Notes: a model not told the origin generated them from the sequence alone. Positions 25,801 through 33,605 are shown, counted from the first letter of the stretch. The stretch is 64,000 nt of DNA from Streptomyces sp. NBC_01268 (GCF_036240795.1 NZ_CP108454.1:620001-684000), one strand, 5' to 3'. Numbers and translations: made by a program.

Positions 25801-27451
25801 GAAACTGGCCGAGGCCGTCCTGGCACAGGCCATCGCCGCCGACCATCAGCCATGGGGCGTGCACGGGCACGTCGGCGCGGTGGCCGCCGTCGGCTGCTTC
25901 GCGCCGGACTCGTCCCTCTTCGCCCCCCATGCGACGAACCCGTGGCCCACCCCCCAACGCATCGAGGACCACCCCCGGCTCACGGAGTGGCGCATTCTGG
26001 CGTGGGCCAAGGCGGGCGCCTATCCCGGCGTCACCGTGACGGCCCCTGACAGGGTGACGGTCGCCCGGCCCATCGATCACTCACTCCTGGATCCCTCTCG
26101 GTGGCCGTCCCGAGCCGACTCTCTGATCAACTTCAGCATCGTCAGTCTCTACAGCGACCTGCGCATCATGCAGAGCGTGCTCGCGGCTGCCCGTGATCAC
26201 GGCCTCCCGCAGGCTGCGGCAGCTCAGCGCCTGCGGGAGCTCGGGTACCACCTCGCCCCGGCCCTCACCCCGCCCGAGAACGCCTCGGCCGATGACATCC
26301 ATCTGCTGGCCACGCTGGACGAGGTGCTGGAGGATCCCTTCAGGGCAGAGCAGGCGATCCCTCCCTCCGCGCTCGTCGACGTCGCCCGCAGGCTCGGGTG
26401 TACGCCAGGGGACGCGGCGGAACGGCTCGCGTCGTTCGGGATCCGTCCTCCTTCCTGGTTCCGCATGCCGGACTCGTTCGAGCAGGACGACATCGCAGTG
26501 ATCGGCCGATGCGGGACCACTCCGTCCGTCTCCTTGGCCGGAGTGATCCAGGCCGCCCGGACCGCGGGCAGACGACCGGGTGAACTCGTCGGGAGGTTCG
26601 AGGCCCTGGGCTGCCACCTGCCACGCGTCTCGGTCGACATCGACACGGTCGACGATGTCGATCTGCGCCTGATGAGCAGCGATCTGGACGGCGCGGCCCC
26701 CTGGCTCGCCGTCGGGACGCCCGTACCGTGGGGACACGTACTCCTCGCCGCCGAGCGCCTCGTACGGCGTCCGGAGGCGATCGCCGAGCGACTGACGGAG
26801 CTCGGATTCGAGTGCCGGGTGCCGCTCGGCCCGACGGTCCGGGAACGGCGTTCCCAGGATCTGCTGATCCTGAGCGAACACGGCGACAGCTCGCGCCCCT
26901 GGGTGGACGCGAAGGAAGTCTCCGTGCCCCAGGCCATCCTGGCGGCGACACGCGCCGGCTTGACGGTGGACGAGGTCGTCGCGCGATGGGCGGACCTCGG
27001 CGTCCCCGTGACCGAGGGCCTCACCGCCCCGTTTCCGACGTACCCCGACGATCTCCTTCTGCTCAGTCGCGACCTGGATCGCAAGGCCCCCTGGCTGAGC
27101 ACCGGACAACCCGTTCCCCTGGGGCACGTGCTCACCGCCTCGACCATGGCGGGGCGGCCTTCTCACGATGTGCGGGATCGCCTCGCGGCACTGGGACACC
27201 ATCTGCCGTCCGCGACACCCCTGCCCGAGGAGGGTCGTCTCACCGATGCCCTGCTGGTGTCGATGCCCCACCGCACCGTCCGCGCCTGGCTCACCCCCGG
27301 CCGGCCCGTCCCCCTCGGCCACATCGTCCACGCCGCTTCGACCACCGGCCTCACACCCCCCGAAGTGGCCGCCCGCCTCGCCGAACTCGGCTACACCCTC
27401 CCCTCCGGCATCGCCTTCGACCCGGTGCCGGCGCCTCGGGCGGGCGGGTAG
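22895..27451 (+). CDS. caspase-like peptidase / HSP90-type ATPase / winged-helix-repeat protein
   Basis: A 1518-residue multidomain protein from ATG 22895. Residues 1-235 form a caspase-like (C14) domain: SYRALLIGVPSYKD opens it, His82 lies in VSGHGIHHADTDY and Cys132 in FVDACREG, so the dyad is intact. Residues 240-620 are mostly helical, in the place where inactive HD-type domains occur in related systems. Residues 625-850 are a GHKL/HSP90-type ATPase: Asn654 in ELYQNALDACRY, Asp702 and Gly703 in VDDGVGMG, and NSRFGIGVLSYFM (745-757). From about 1077 to the end lie seven units of 60-70 residues, each with a helix pair ending in a motif such as LRELGYHLP, resembling winged-helix repeats. Such caspase-HSP90 fusions are predicted immunity or death effectors. 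No phage test of this locus can be inferred. Confidence 0.85.
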   Translation: MSRPSYRALLIGVPSYKDALIPDLPFIEDDLTELSGALERVGYDVEVHDADQTGRDDIESAVEIFFQEAKPDQTLLVFVSGHGIHHADTDYLIPRGALTRMHDFPAKCVPIDFGPYAERSEAGDIVVFVDACREGIDLREKGVGNTRNWSDVRVRRVGDRHYCHVYACSKGETASYATAGQSTFSLFSRALSTLIVDTTGPSTLGELQERLQPALDQLTSEHDRHRQRVRVQTETDIDAFVLFPRPDRAAPLAPGESPWAALAREHPVWQQVEGGPGADVLQEATARLAHHLHATSTADRDRLKGDPWSVPGFAERMTERVAWLLSKVVDPKRLLLSPAEAALLVAVPFLYAAYGSRSAADALDVLPLRLDRFPDPSPARAAYEDHIANHSRLTRRAARAAAGDPAGAAGIAWWLFHRWLDRRPPTLRGDVLTELTAPLRTPCAPTAPIERLVSEVFEPAGLMALIRGLRAVPDIAAKRLVRPIAGSSDVEQRVREQLVFALLTVAHRSAIDPLMLGDVVVDHVGISYAVDLAGMHNTLDKAGWDPHGRTRVLRATCEHPAVGLALQQQAASLDGVLGTIDVLASTEPQLDALYGLPAHATADQVLAALTPEGKRVYESTDLRFRLADDRVQELLMGEELYGDPALAIRELYQNALDACRYRDARTAYLRATSPGYATGWTGSIAFVQGVEDGRAYIECVDDGVGMGERELREVFSHAGMRFADLPEYVDELARWRSQGIDMHPNSRFGIGVLSYFMIADDIQVTTCRLDREGHPGRRLRVDIAGPGALFHIQDLGRGHEAGTTVRLYLRDPANAPSAKELLRRLLWVSDFGVRAEDVREGPDGDALVWLPGKLSEAAPLGTTDPFGGTAVRDHDAAVVETSARGVWWCGSMGAVLADGLWCGEPYFGAVVSLAGEKAPSLTVDRKRCLSFEVEHVRGVLTEQIPSLLDAEGAVLSPEWLTRLMRHTSAKLAEAVLAQAIAADHQPWGVHGHVGAVAAVGCFAPDSSLFAPHATNPWPTPQRIEDHPRLTEWRILAWAKAGAYPGVTVTAPDRVTVARPIDHSLLDPSRWPSRADSLINFSIVSLYSDLRIMQSVLAAARDHGLPQAAAAQRLRELGYHLAPALTPPENASADDIHLLATLDEVLEDPFRAEQAIPPSALVDVARRLGCTPGDAAERLASFGIRPPSWFRMPDSFEQDDIAVIGRCGTTPSVSLAGVIQAARTAGRRPGELVGRFEALGCHLPRVSVDIDTVDDVDLRLMSSDLDGAAPWLAVGTPVPWGHVLLAAERLVRRPEAIAERLTELGFECRVPLGPTVRERRSQDLLILSEHGDSSRPWVDAKEVSVPQAILAATRAGLTVDEVVARWADLGVPVTEGLTAPFPTYPDDLLLLSRDLDRKAPWLSTGQPVPLGHVLTASTMAGRPSHDVRDRLAALGHHLPSATPLPEEGRLTDALLVSMPHRTVRAWLTPGRPVPLGHIVHAASTTGLTPPEVAARLAELGYTLPSGIAFDPVPAPRAGG

Positions 27452-27463
27452 CTCCCCGGCGCC

Positions 27464-28648
27464 CTACAGGTCGAGCGGAAGCCCCGTGTAGTTCTCCGCG
27501 AGTTCGGCGGCCGCGTGCCGTGACGAGCCGATCCGGTCCAGCTGGGACTGCTGGAGGCGGGTGTCGAAGGGGGACTGGGCCGGGTCCGTGTGGAGGGTCG
27601 TGGTCATGAAGTACGAGAAGTGTTCGGCTCGCCAGACGCGGCGGAGGCACGTGTCGGAGTACGAGTCGAGGAGCTCGGTCGAGCCGGTCCGCTGGAGGTG
27701 GGTGAGGGCGCGGGCGAGGACGACGACGTCGGCGGCGGCCAGGTTGAGGCCCTTCGCGCCCGTCGGGGGGACGATGTGCGCCGCATCGCCCGCGAGGAGG
27801 ACGCGGCCGTAGCGCATCGGCTCGGTGACCGAGCTGCGCATGGGGAGCACGGACTTCTGGGTGACGGTGCCGCGCTTGAGGCGCCAGGTGGGGTCGGCGC
27901 GGAGGGCGAAGCGGGCGTCGAGTTCGTCCCAGACGCGCTCGTCGGACCAGTCGGCCGGGTCGGTTCCGTTGGGGACCTGGAGGTAGAGGCGGCTCACCGA
28001 GGGCGAGCGCATGCTGGCGAGGGCGAAGCCGCGCTCGGAGTGCGCGTAGATCAGCTCGTCGTACACGGGCGGTGCGTCGGCCAGGATGCCGAGCCAGGAG
28101 TACGGGTACGTGCGCTCGTACGTGCGCCGCTCGCCTTCGGGGACGGCGTTGCGGGTGACGCCGTGGAAGCCGTCGCAGCCCACGACGTAGTCGCAGGTGA
28201 GCGTCTGCTCGCGGCCGCCCTGGGTGTAGCGGACGACCGGGCGGTCGGTGTCGGCGCCCTCGACGGCGGTGACCTCGGCCTCGAACAGGAGGGGGCCGCC
28301 CTCGGCGAGCTGGAGGGCGATGAGGTCCTTGACGACCTCGGTCTGCGCGTACACCCAGACCCGGCGGCCGCCGGTGAGTCCGGGGAAGTCGATACGGGCG
28401 GCCCGCCCGTCGTGGCGCAGCTCTATGCCGTCGTGCGGGAGGCCCTCGACGTCGAGGCGGCTGCCCGCGCCCGCGGCGCGCAGGGCGTCGACGGTGGCCT
28501 GTTCGAGGATGCCGGCCCGCTGCCGCGCCTCGACGTAGTCGCGGTCCCGGCTCTCCAGGACGACGCTGTCGATGCCCGCCCGGTGGAGCAGCCGGGCCAG
28601 GAGCAGGCCGGAGGGGCCTGCTCCGATGATGCCGACGGTGGTGTGCAT
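27464..28648 (-). CDS. pobA: 4-hydroxybenzoate 3-monooxygenase
   Basis: A 394-residue flavoprotein, exactly the usual PobA length. The start is ATG 28648 behind GAGGAG. The FAD dinucleotide motif is VGIIGAGPSGLLLARLLHRA. The DG motif is DYVVGCDGFHG and the second FAD motif is LLAGDAAHIVPPTGAKGLNL. ARQRAGILEQ and SRLYLQVPNG match substrate-region segments of PobA. It hydroxylates 4-hydroxybenzoate to protocatechuate using NAD(P)H and oxygen, which feeds the pca genes downstream. It is divergent from the tandem IclR gene, with a perfect 24-bp palindrome between them, and converges with the caspase-HSP90 gene across only 12 bp. Confidence 0.95.
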   Translation of the reverse strand: MHTTVGIIGAGPSGLLLARLLHRAGIDSVVLESRDRDYVEARQRAGILEQATVDALRAAGAGSRLDVEGLPHDGIELRHDGRAARIDFPGLTGGRRVWVYAQTEVVKDLIALQLAEGGPLLFEAEVTAVEGADTDRPVVRYTQGGREQTLTCDYVVGCDGFHGVTRNAVPEGERRTYERTYPYSWLGILADAPPVYDELIYAHSERGFALASMRSPSVSRLYLQVPNGTDPADWSDERVWDELDARFALRADPTWRLKRGTVTQKSVLPMRSSVTEPMRYGRVLLAGDAAHIVPPTGAKGLNLAAADVVVLARALTHLQRTGSTELLDSYSDTCLRRVWRAEHFSYFMTTTLHTDPAQSPFDTRLQQSQLDRIGSSRHAAAELAENYTGLPLDL

Positions 28649-28675
28649 GGGATCTCCTCGTCGTCGCGCTCGTTC

Positions 28676-28693
28676 TGGCGATCATCATCGCCA
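28676..28693. promoter_or_regulatory. inverted repeat in the pobA 5' leader
   Basis: TGGCGAT-CATC-ATCGCCA is a perfect 7-bp dyad with a 4-nt spacer, 28 bp upstream of the pobA start. It could be a second operator or an mRNA hairpin. Confidence 0.5.
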
Positions 28694-28707
28694 TTGTTAC
28701 TCGTTCG

Positions 28708-28731
28708 CATAGTGAAGATATCTTCACTATG
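28708..28731. promoter_or_regulatory. perfect 24-bp palindrome between pobA and the IclR gene
   Basis: The sequence starts CATAGTGAAGAT and continues as its own reverse complement around a GATATC centre. It is 60 bp from the pobA start and 106 bp from the regulator start, AT-rich against the GC-rich background, and is the likely operator of the divergent pair. Confidence 0.8.
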
Positions 28732-28836
28732 GTCGGGGTGAGTCTGGGTGCGGCCGGGTGCCGGTGTCAACGGCCCCCCGCACCCCGCCGCAGTCGTGTT
28801 CACTACGGTGGACCGAAGATCCACGACGGAGACCGC

Positions 28837-30489
28837 ATGCCACCGACGCACGACCCGACCTCAGCCGCGCCGCCCGAGGCCGTCACCCCGCTGCTGCGCG
28901 GGGTCGACGTGCTGCGCCGGCTCACCGACGCCGGCGGACGGATGCCGGTGGGAGAGCTGGAGCGTGCCGCCGGGCTCGCACGGTCCACGGTCGACCGGAT
29001 CACCGCGACGCTCTCCCGCATGGGTTACGTACGGGCCGAGGGCCGGGACGTCGTCCTCGCGCCGCGCCTGCTCGAACTCGGCAACGCCTATCTGGCCTCC
29101 GTGCGCCTGCCGGACCTGCTCGGCGGCCTGGCCGACGCGCTGGCCGACGCGCTGGACGAGTCGGTGTCGCTGGCGGTGGCGGACGGGGACGGCATCCGCT
29201 TCGTGCACCAGGCGACCCGGCGGCGGGCGATGTCCGTCAGCTTCCGCATCGGGGATCTGCTGCCCGCCGAGCGCACCGCGCCCGGGGCTTTGTTCGCCTC
29301 CGAGTGGAACGAAGACGTGTGGGCGCAGTGGCGGGAGCGGCGGACCGTCGATCCTCGGGAGCTCGGGTTTCCCGCCGCGCCCCGACGGGCCGGTGCGCCC
29401 GGCGACTTCGAGCGGCGCGTCGACGGGGCGCGGGAGCGTGGCTGGGCGGTGGACGACCAGCTGATCGAACCCGGGCTCGTGGCGCTCTCGGTGCCGGTGC
29501 GCGAGCCCGCGGGACGGATCGTGTGCGTGCTGAGCGCGGTCAGCCACACCAGCCGGCACGACGCCGCCGCGCTGCCCGGGGTGCTGCTGCCCCGGCTGCG
29601 GGAGACGGCCGCCGAGATGGAGCGGATACTGCGGGAGGCGCCGCCGGCGGCTCCCGCCGAGGCGACCGGGCTCGCCTCCTGGACCGGGGCGTCCAAGCAG
29701 GAGCTGGGGCGGGAGTTCGTCGAGTCGCTGGCGCGCGGGCTGACCGTGCTGACCGCGTTCGGCGAGGGCCGGGAGGCGCTGCCCCTGACGGCGGTGGCCG
29801 AGGCGACCGGCCTGGCCCGGGCCACCGCGCGGCGGGCGCTGATCACGCTGGAGCACCTGGGCTGCGTGGCGGTCGACGGGCGGGCGTTCCGGCTCACGCC
29901 GAGGGTGCTGTCGCTCGGATTCGCGCCGCTGTCGCGGACCACGCTCACCCGGATCGCCCAGCCGCACCTCGCCGAGCTGGCCGCGCGGGTGCGCGAGTCG
30001 ACCTCGCTGGCCGTGCTCGTGGGCGACGAGGTCCAGTACACGGGCCGGGTCGAGACCAGCCGCATCATGAACGTCCACATCACCATCGGCACGCGCTTCC
30101 CCGCGTACGCCACCTCCATGGGCCGGGTCCTGCTCGCCGGGCTCGACCCCGAGGAGCGCGCGGAGCGCCTCGCGCGGACCGAGCCGGCCGCCCTCACCCC
30201 GTACACGGTGACCGGCCGCACGGAGCTCGGCACCCTCCTGGAGGAGGTGGGGCGGCAGGGGTACGCGCTGGTCGACGAGGAGCTGGAGGTCGGGCTGCGG
30301 TCGATCGCCCTGCCGGTGCGCGACCGGGCGGGCGGGGTCGTCGCGGCGGTCAACGTGGCCCTGCACAGCGCCCGCAGGTCGCGTGAGGAGTGCGTGGCCG
30401 ACGTCCTGCCCGAGCTGGCGCGGACGATCGCGGGCATCGAGGCGGACCTGCACGTCACGGAGCGGTTCGCCCGGGTTCCGGCGCACTGA
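28837..30489 (+). CDS. double-length IclR family regulator (two complete IclR units in tandem)
   Basis: A 550-residue protein from ATG 28837. Unit 1 has an IclR winged HTH at 15-80 (LLRGVDVLRRLTDAGG, then LARSTVDRITATLSRMGY) and an effector domain to about 270. Unit 2 begins near 291 (GREFVESLARGLTVLTAFGE, HTH with ARATARRALITLEHLGC) and has a PcaR/PobR-type effector domain to about 540 (RIMNVHITIGTRFPAYATSMG). Normal IclR proteins are about 250 residues, so this is a tandem fusion able to make two DNA and two ligand contacts per chain. It is divergent from pobA; likely ligands are 4-hydroxybenzoate and protocatechuate. Its 3' end overlaps pcaL by 35 bp, convergently. Confidence 0.9.
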   Translation: MPPTHDPTSAAPPEAVTPLLRGVDVLRRLTDAGGRMPVGELERAAGLARSTVDRITATLSRMGYVRAEGRDVVLAPRLLELGNAYLASVRLPDLLGGLADALADALDESVSLAVADGDGIRFVHQATRRRAMSVSFRIGDLLPAERTAPGALFASEWNEDVWAQWRERRTVDPRELGFPAAPRRAGAPGDFERRVDGARERGWAVDDQLIEPGLVALSVPVREPAGRIVCVLSAVSHTSRHDAAALPGVLLPRLRETAAEMERILREAPPAAPAEATGLASWTGASKQELGREFVESLARGLTVLTAFGEGREALPLTAVAEATGLARATARRALITLEHLGCVAVDGRAFRLTPRVLSLGFAPLSRTTLTRIAQPHLAELAARVRESTSLAVLVGDEVQYTGRVETSRIMNVHITIGTRFPAYATSMGRVLLAGLDPEERAERLARTEPAALTPYTVTGRTELGTLLEEVGRQGYALVDEELEVGLRSIALPVRDRAGGVVAAVNVALHSARRSREECVADVLPELARTIAGIEADLHVTERFARVPAH

Positions 30490-31606
30490 GCTCTTCCTCC
30501 AGGACGCGCTGGGCGACGGCGAAGGCCGCGTTCGCCGCCGGGACGCCGCAGTAGACGCCGGCCTGGAGGAGGGCGGCGGCGATCTCGTCGGGGGTGAGGC
30601 CGTTGCGGCGGGCGGCGCGCACGTGCAGGGCGAGTTCGTCGTGGTGGCCGTGGGCGACCAGGGCGGTGAGGGTGATCAGGCTCCGCTCGCGGCGGGGGAG
30701 AGTGGGATCGGTCCAGACCTCGCCCCAGGCATAGCGGGAGATGAAGTCCTGGAAGCGGGCGGTGAACGGGGTCTGCCGCGCCTGCGCCCGGTCCACGTGC
30801 GCGTCGCCGAGGACCTCGCGGCGCACCTTCATTCCGCTCCGAGCGGAAGTACCCGTGAAGTGGGCGCGCAGGGCGGCGAGGACGGCCTCGGGCCGTTCGG
30901 CCGGGGCCAGGTGGGAGGCTCCGGGCAGTTCGGTGAGGGCCGCGCCGGGAACGGCGTCGGCGATCTCACGCAGATGGGCGGGAGGGGTGGCCGGGTCCTC
31001 GCGGCCGGCGACCAGGAGGGTGGGCGCCGTGATGTCCCCGAGGCGTTCGCGCAGGTCGAAGGCGGCGAGTGCGTCGCAGCAGGCCGCGTAGGCGGCGGGG
31101 TCGGCGGCCCGGTGGTCCTCCACCAGGCGCGGCACGGTGAACCCGGGCGTGAACCAGCGGGCGTCGGCCGTCTCCGCCAGCTCCGCCAGGCCCTCGCGGC
31201 GGACGGTGGCCGCGCGCGCCTCCCAGGGGGCGGATCCGCCGAAGTGCGCGGAGGAGCAGAGGACGGCGAGCCGTTCGATGCGCTCCGGACGGTGGGCGGC
31301 GAGGTGCAGTCCGACCGCGCCGCCGAGGGAGACCCCGGCGTACGAGAAACGGGCGGCGCCCAGCGCGTCGGCGAGGTCGAGGACGAGACGCGCCAGGTCG
31401 GCGACGGTCGCCCCGCGGCCGATCAGCCCGGCGGGTGAGCGTCCGTGGCCCGGCAGGTCCCAGCGCACGACCCGGTGGGTGAGGGAGAGTTCGGGGGCGA
31501 CGGCGTCCCACAGGGCGGTGGAGGTGCCGAGGGAGGGCCCGAGGATCAGGACGGGCGCGCCGGCCGGGCCCTCGGCGCGGTGGTACAGGCTCGTGGTGGG
31601 GGTCAA
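30455..31606 (-). CDS. pcaL: fused 3-oxoadipate enol-lactonase / 4-carboxymuconolactone decarboxylase (PcaL)
   Basis: A 383-residue bifunctional enzyme. Residues 1-255 are an alpha/beta hydrolase (PcaD) with nucleophile Ser93 in AGVSLGGAVG and the His region in LPGASHLAPAERP. Residues 262-383 are carboxymuconolactone decarboxylase (PcaC), starting MKVRREVLGDAHVDRAQA and containing LTALVAHGHHDELALHV. It carries out the last two ring-derived steps, 4-carboxymuconolactone to 3-oxoadipate. The start is TTG 31606, overlapping the pcaB stop as TTGA, so translation is coupled. The D-C fusion is known in Streptomyces. The linker DNA contains a 17-bp palindrome at 30832-30848. Confidence 0.95.
   Translation of the reverse strand: MTPTTSLYHRAEGPAGAPVLILGPSLGTSTALWDAVAPELSLTHRVVRWDLPGHGRSPAGLIGRGATVADLARLVLDLADALGAARFSYAGVSLGGAVGLHLAAHRPERIERLAVLCSSAHFGGSAPWEARAATVRREGLAELAETADARWFTPGFTVPRLVEDHRAADPAAYAACCDALAAFDLRERLGDITAPTLLVAGREDPATPPAHLREIADAVPGAALTELPGASHLAPAERPEAVLAALRAHFTGTSARSGMKVRREVLGDAHVDRAQARQTPFTARFQDFISRYAWGEVWTDPTLPRRERSLITLTALVAHGHHDELALHVRAARRNGLTPDEIAAALLQAGVYCGVPAANAAFAVAQRVLEEELSAPEPGRTAP
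30832..30848. repeat. 17-bp palindrome TTCCGCTCCGAGCGGAA (copy 1 of 3)
   Basis: A perfect 8-1-8 palindrome inside pcaL at the junction of its two domains. Similar 17-mers occur at 35936-35952 (pcaI leader) and 41142-41158 (xylA coding sequence), sharing the form TTYCGNTCSGAGCGRAA. Confidence 0.5.
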
Positions 31607-33048
31607 CGTCGCTCCAGGGCACGGTCGGTGAGGTGTCCGGCCAGGCCGGTGGCACGGGTGGGGTCGGTGAGCTCGGCCAGGTCGACGCCGGCCAGTTCCG
31701 GTACGTCGACGGCCGCCTCGGCGAGGAGTCCGGCGAGGCTCCGGCCCTCGGTGCGGGTGCGGGCGGCGAGTCCGGTCAGCAGCGCGCGGGCCCGGGCCCG
31801 TCCGAGGAGCGGGGCGAGGACGACGGAGAGGCGTTCGGAGACGAGCAGTCCGCCGGTGAGGTCGAGGTGGGCGCGCATCGCTGCCGCGTCGACGCGGAGC
31901 CCTTCGGCGAGGGCGGCGGTGTGGTGGGCGGCGGCGCCGGTGAGGCGGAGCAGTTCGCGCAGCGGTTCCCATTCGGCGTGCCACGCGCCCGCGGGCCGCT
32001 CGTCCTCGGCCGGCAGGCAGGCGTAGAGGCTCGCCGCGAGGTGCGGGGAACGGCGGGCCGCCGAGGCGACGAGCGTCGCGCGGACGGGGTTCGCCTTGTG
32101 CGGCATGGCGGAGGATCCGCCACCCGTGTCCTCGGCGAGCTCGGCGATCTCGGTGCGGGACAGCGTGAGCACATCGGCGGCGATCTTGCCCAGCGCGCCG
32201 GTGGCGAGGGCGAGCGCACCCGCGAGGTCGGCGACGGGGGTGCGCAGGGTGTGCCACGGGATGAGGGGTGCGGCGAGGCCGAGTTCGCGGGCGTACGCGG
32301 CGGGCAGCCCGGCCGCGCTCGCGGCCCCGCCGTCGCCCCCCGCGGGGCCTCCGTCGCCGCTCGCGCTGTCGCGCCCGCCGTCGCTCCCGGCGTCGGCGAA
32401 GGCGGCCAAAGTCCCCGCCGCGCCGCCGAGTTGGGCGGGCAGCCGGTCCCGTACCGCGAGCAGTCGGTCCCGCGCGTCGAGGACGAGGGAGCGCCAGCCG
32501 GCGGCCTTGAGGCCGAAGGTGGTGGGGACGGCGTGCTGGGTGAGCGTGCGGCCGGGCATCGGCGTGTCGCGGTGCCCGGCGGCGAGGGCGGCCAGCGCCG
32601 CCTCCGTACGGGCGAGATCCGCGAGGACCCCGCCGAGGGTACGGGCGGCCACCAGCATGGCGGCCGTGTCCAGGACGTCCTGGCTGGTCGCACCCCGGTG
32701 CACGTACGCGCCCCACTCCCCCGCCGCCGCGGTGAGGTCCGCGACGAGGGGGATCACCGGGTTGCCCCCGGCGCGGGCGCGCAGGGCGATCGAGCGGACG
32801 TCGAAGCGGTACGGGTCCGCCGCCGCGTCCGTGACCGCCCGCGCGGCCTCGGCGGGCACCGCGCCGAGGGCGGCCTGGGCGCGGGTGAGGGCCGCTTCGG
32901 CGTCCAGGAGGGCCCGCAGGAACGCGGCGTCGCCGGTCGCCGCCTCGGCGGGTGAGCCCGCCCGTAGGGGATCGAGGAGCCCGGCGTCGAGCTCGGGGTC
33001 CCGGTGGGGCGGCTCGATGGCAGGGCCCGGCCCGGTCGGCCCGGTCAC
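31603..33048 (-). CDS. pcaB: 3-carboxy-cis,cis-muconate cycloisomerase
   Basis: A 481-residue member of the fumarase/aspartase superfamily. The signature GGGSSAMPHKANPV lies at 309-322; GATSQDVLDTA and AVPTTFGLKAAGWR are further conserved regions. It converts 3-carboxymuconate to 4-carboxymuconolactone. It starts at GTG 33048, overlapping the pcaG stop as GTGA, and its own stop overlaps the pcaL TTG start. Residues 219-247 form a Gly/Ser/Asp-rich low-complexity insertion absent from typical PcaB proteins, probably a surface loop. Length is a little above the usual 450. Confidence 0.93.
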   Translation of the reverse strand: MTGPTGPGPAIEPPHRDPELDAGLLDPLRAGSPAEAATGDAAFLRALLDAEAALTRAQAALGAVPAEAARAVTDAAADPYRFDVRSIALRARAGGNPVIPLVADLTAAAGEWGAYVHRGATSQDVLDTAAMLVAARTLGGVLADLARTEAALAALAAGHRDTPMPGRTLTQHAVPTTFGLKAAGWRSLVLDARDRLLAVRDRLPAQLGGAAGTLAAFADAGSDGGRDSASGDGGPAGGDGGAASAAGLPAAYARELGLAAPLIPWHTLRTPVADLAGALALATGALGKIAADVLTLSRTEIAELAEDTGGGSSAMPHKANPVRATLVASAARRSPHLAASLYACLPAEDERPAGAWHAEWEPLRELLRLTGAAAHHTAALAEGLRVDAAAMRAHLDLTGGLLVSERLSVVLAPLLGRARARALLTGLAARTRTEGRSLAGLLAEAAVDVPELAGVDLAELTDPTRATGLAGHLTDRALERR

Positions 33049-33602
33049 GGGAACTCCAGGAAGACCGTCTCGCCCTCGCCCTGGAGGCGGATGTCGAAGC
33101 GGTGCGTGCGGTGCGGTTCCTCGGCGGCGAGGAGGGTGGCGCGCCGGTCGGCCGGGAGCCGGTCGAGGAGGGGGTCGGGTCCGTCGGCGAGGTAGGCGCG
33201 GGTGTGCAGGTGGTGCAGGAGTCCGCGGGCGAACACGACGACGGCGATGTGGGGTTGGCCGGGGTTTCCGGGGGCCAGGGTGTGCACGGCGTAGTGGCCG
33301 TCGGCGTCGGTGGCGACGCGCCCGAAGCCGGTGAAGTCCGTGCCGTTGCGGCCGAGGAACCCGCCGGTGACCGGGTCCCGGCGCAGCGATCCGGGCGCGC
33401 CCGCGAGGGAGCCGTCGGGGGCGGCCTGCCAGAACTCCAGGAGCGCGTCGGGGACGGGCTCGCCCGCACCGTCGCGGACGTACCCGTGGAGGGTGATGCG
33501 GTCGGGGTGCCCCTCGGGCGCCATGCGTTCGCCGCCGGGGAAGGGCAGGGCGTAGCCGTAGAAGGGTCCGACGGTGCTGGAGGGGGTGAGCGGCAGGGTC
33601 AT
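33045..33602 (-). CDS. pcaG: protocatechuate 3,4-dioxygenase alpha subunit
   Basis: A 185-residue intradiol dioxygenase subunit from ATG 33602. SSTVGPFYGYALPF at the start and ITLHGYVRDGAGEPVPDALL form the beta-sandwich core. Alpha subunits lack the full iron ligand set and pair with PcaH to make the active site that splits protocatechuate between its two hydroxyl groups. It lies three bases after pcaH and overlaps pcaB by four, so it is in the middle of a tightly coupled operon. Confidence 0.95.
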   Translation of the reverse strand: MTLPLTPSSTVGPFYGYALPFPGGERMAPEGHPDRITLHGYVRDGAGEPVPDALLEFWQAAPDGSLAGAPGSLRRDPVTGGFLGRNGTDFTGFGRVATDADGHYAVHTLAPGNPGQPHIAVVVFARGLLHHLHTRAYLADGPDPLLDRLPADRRATLLAAEEPHRTHRFDIRLQGEGETVFLEFP

Positions 33603-33605
33603 GGG

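Noticed and set aside
22865..26080. Long minus-strand open frame opposite the caspase-HSP90 gene
   Set aside because: It has low-complexity composition and no motifs; the plus strand has clear catalytic and ATPase motifs.
31603..33048. Four-base overlaps in the pca operon as frameshifts
   Set aside because: GTGA and TTGA overlaps fit start/stop coupling, and each protein is complete against its family.
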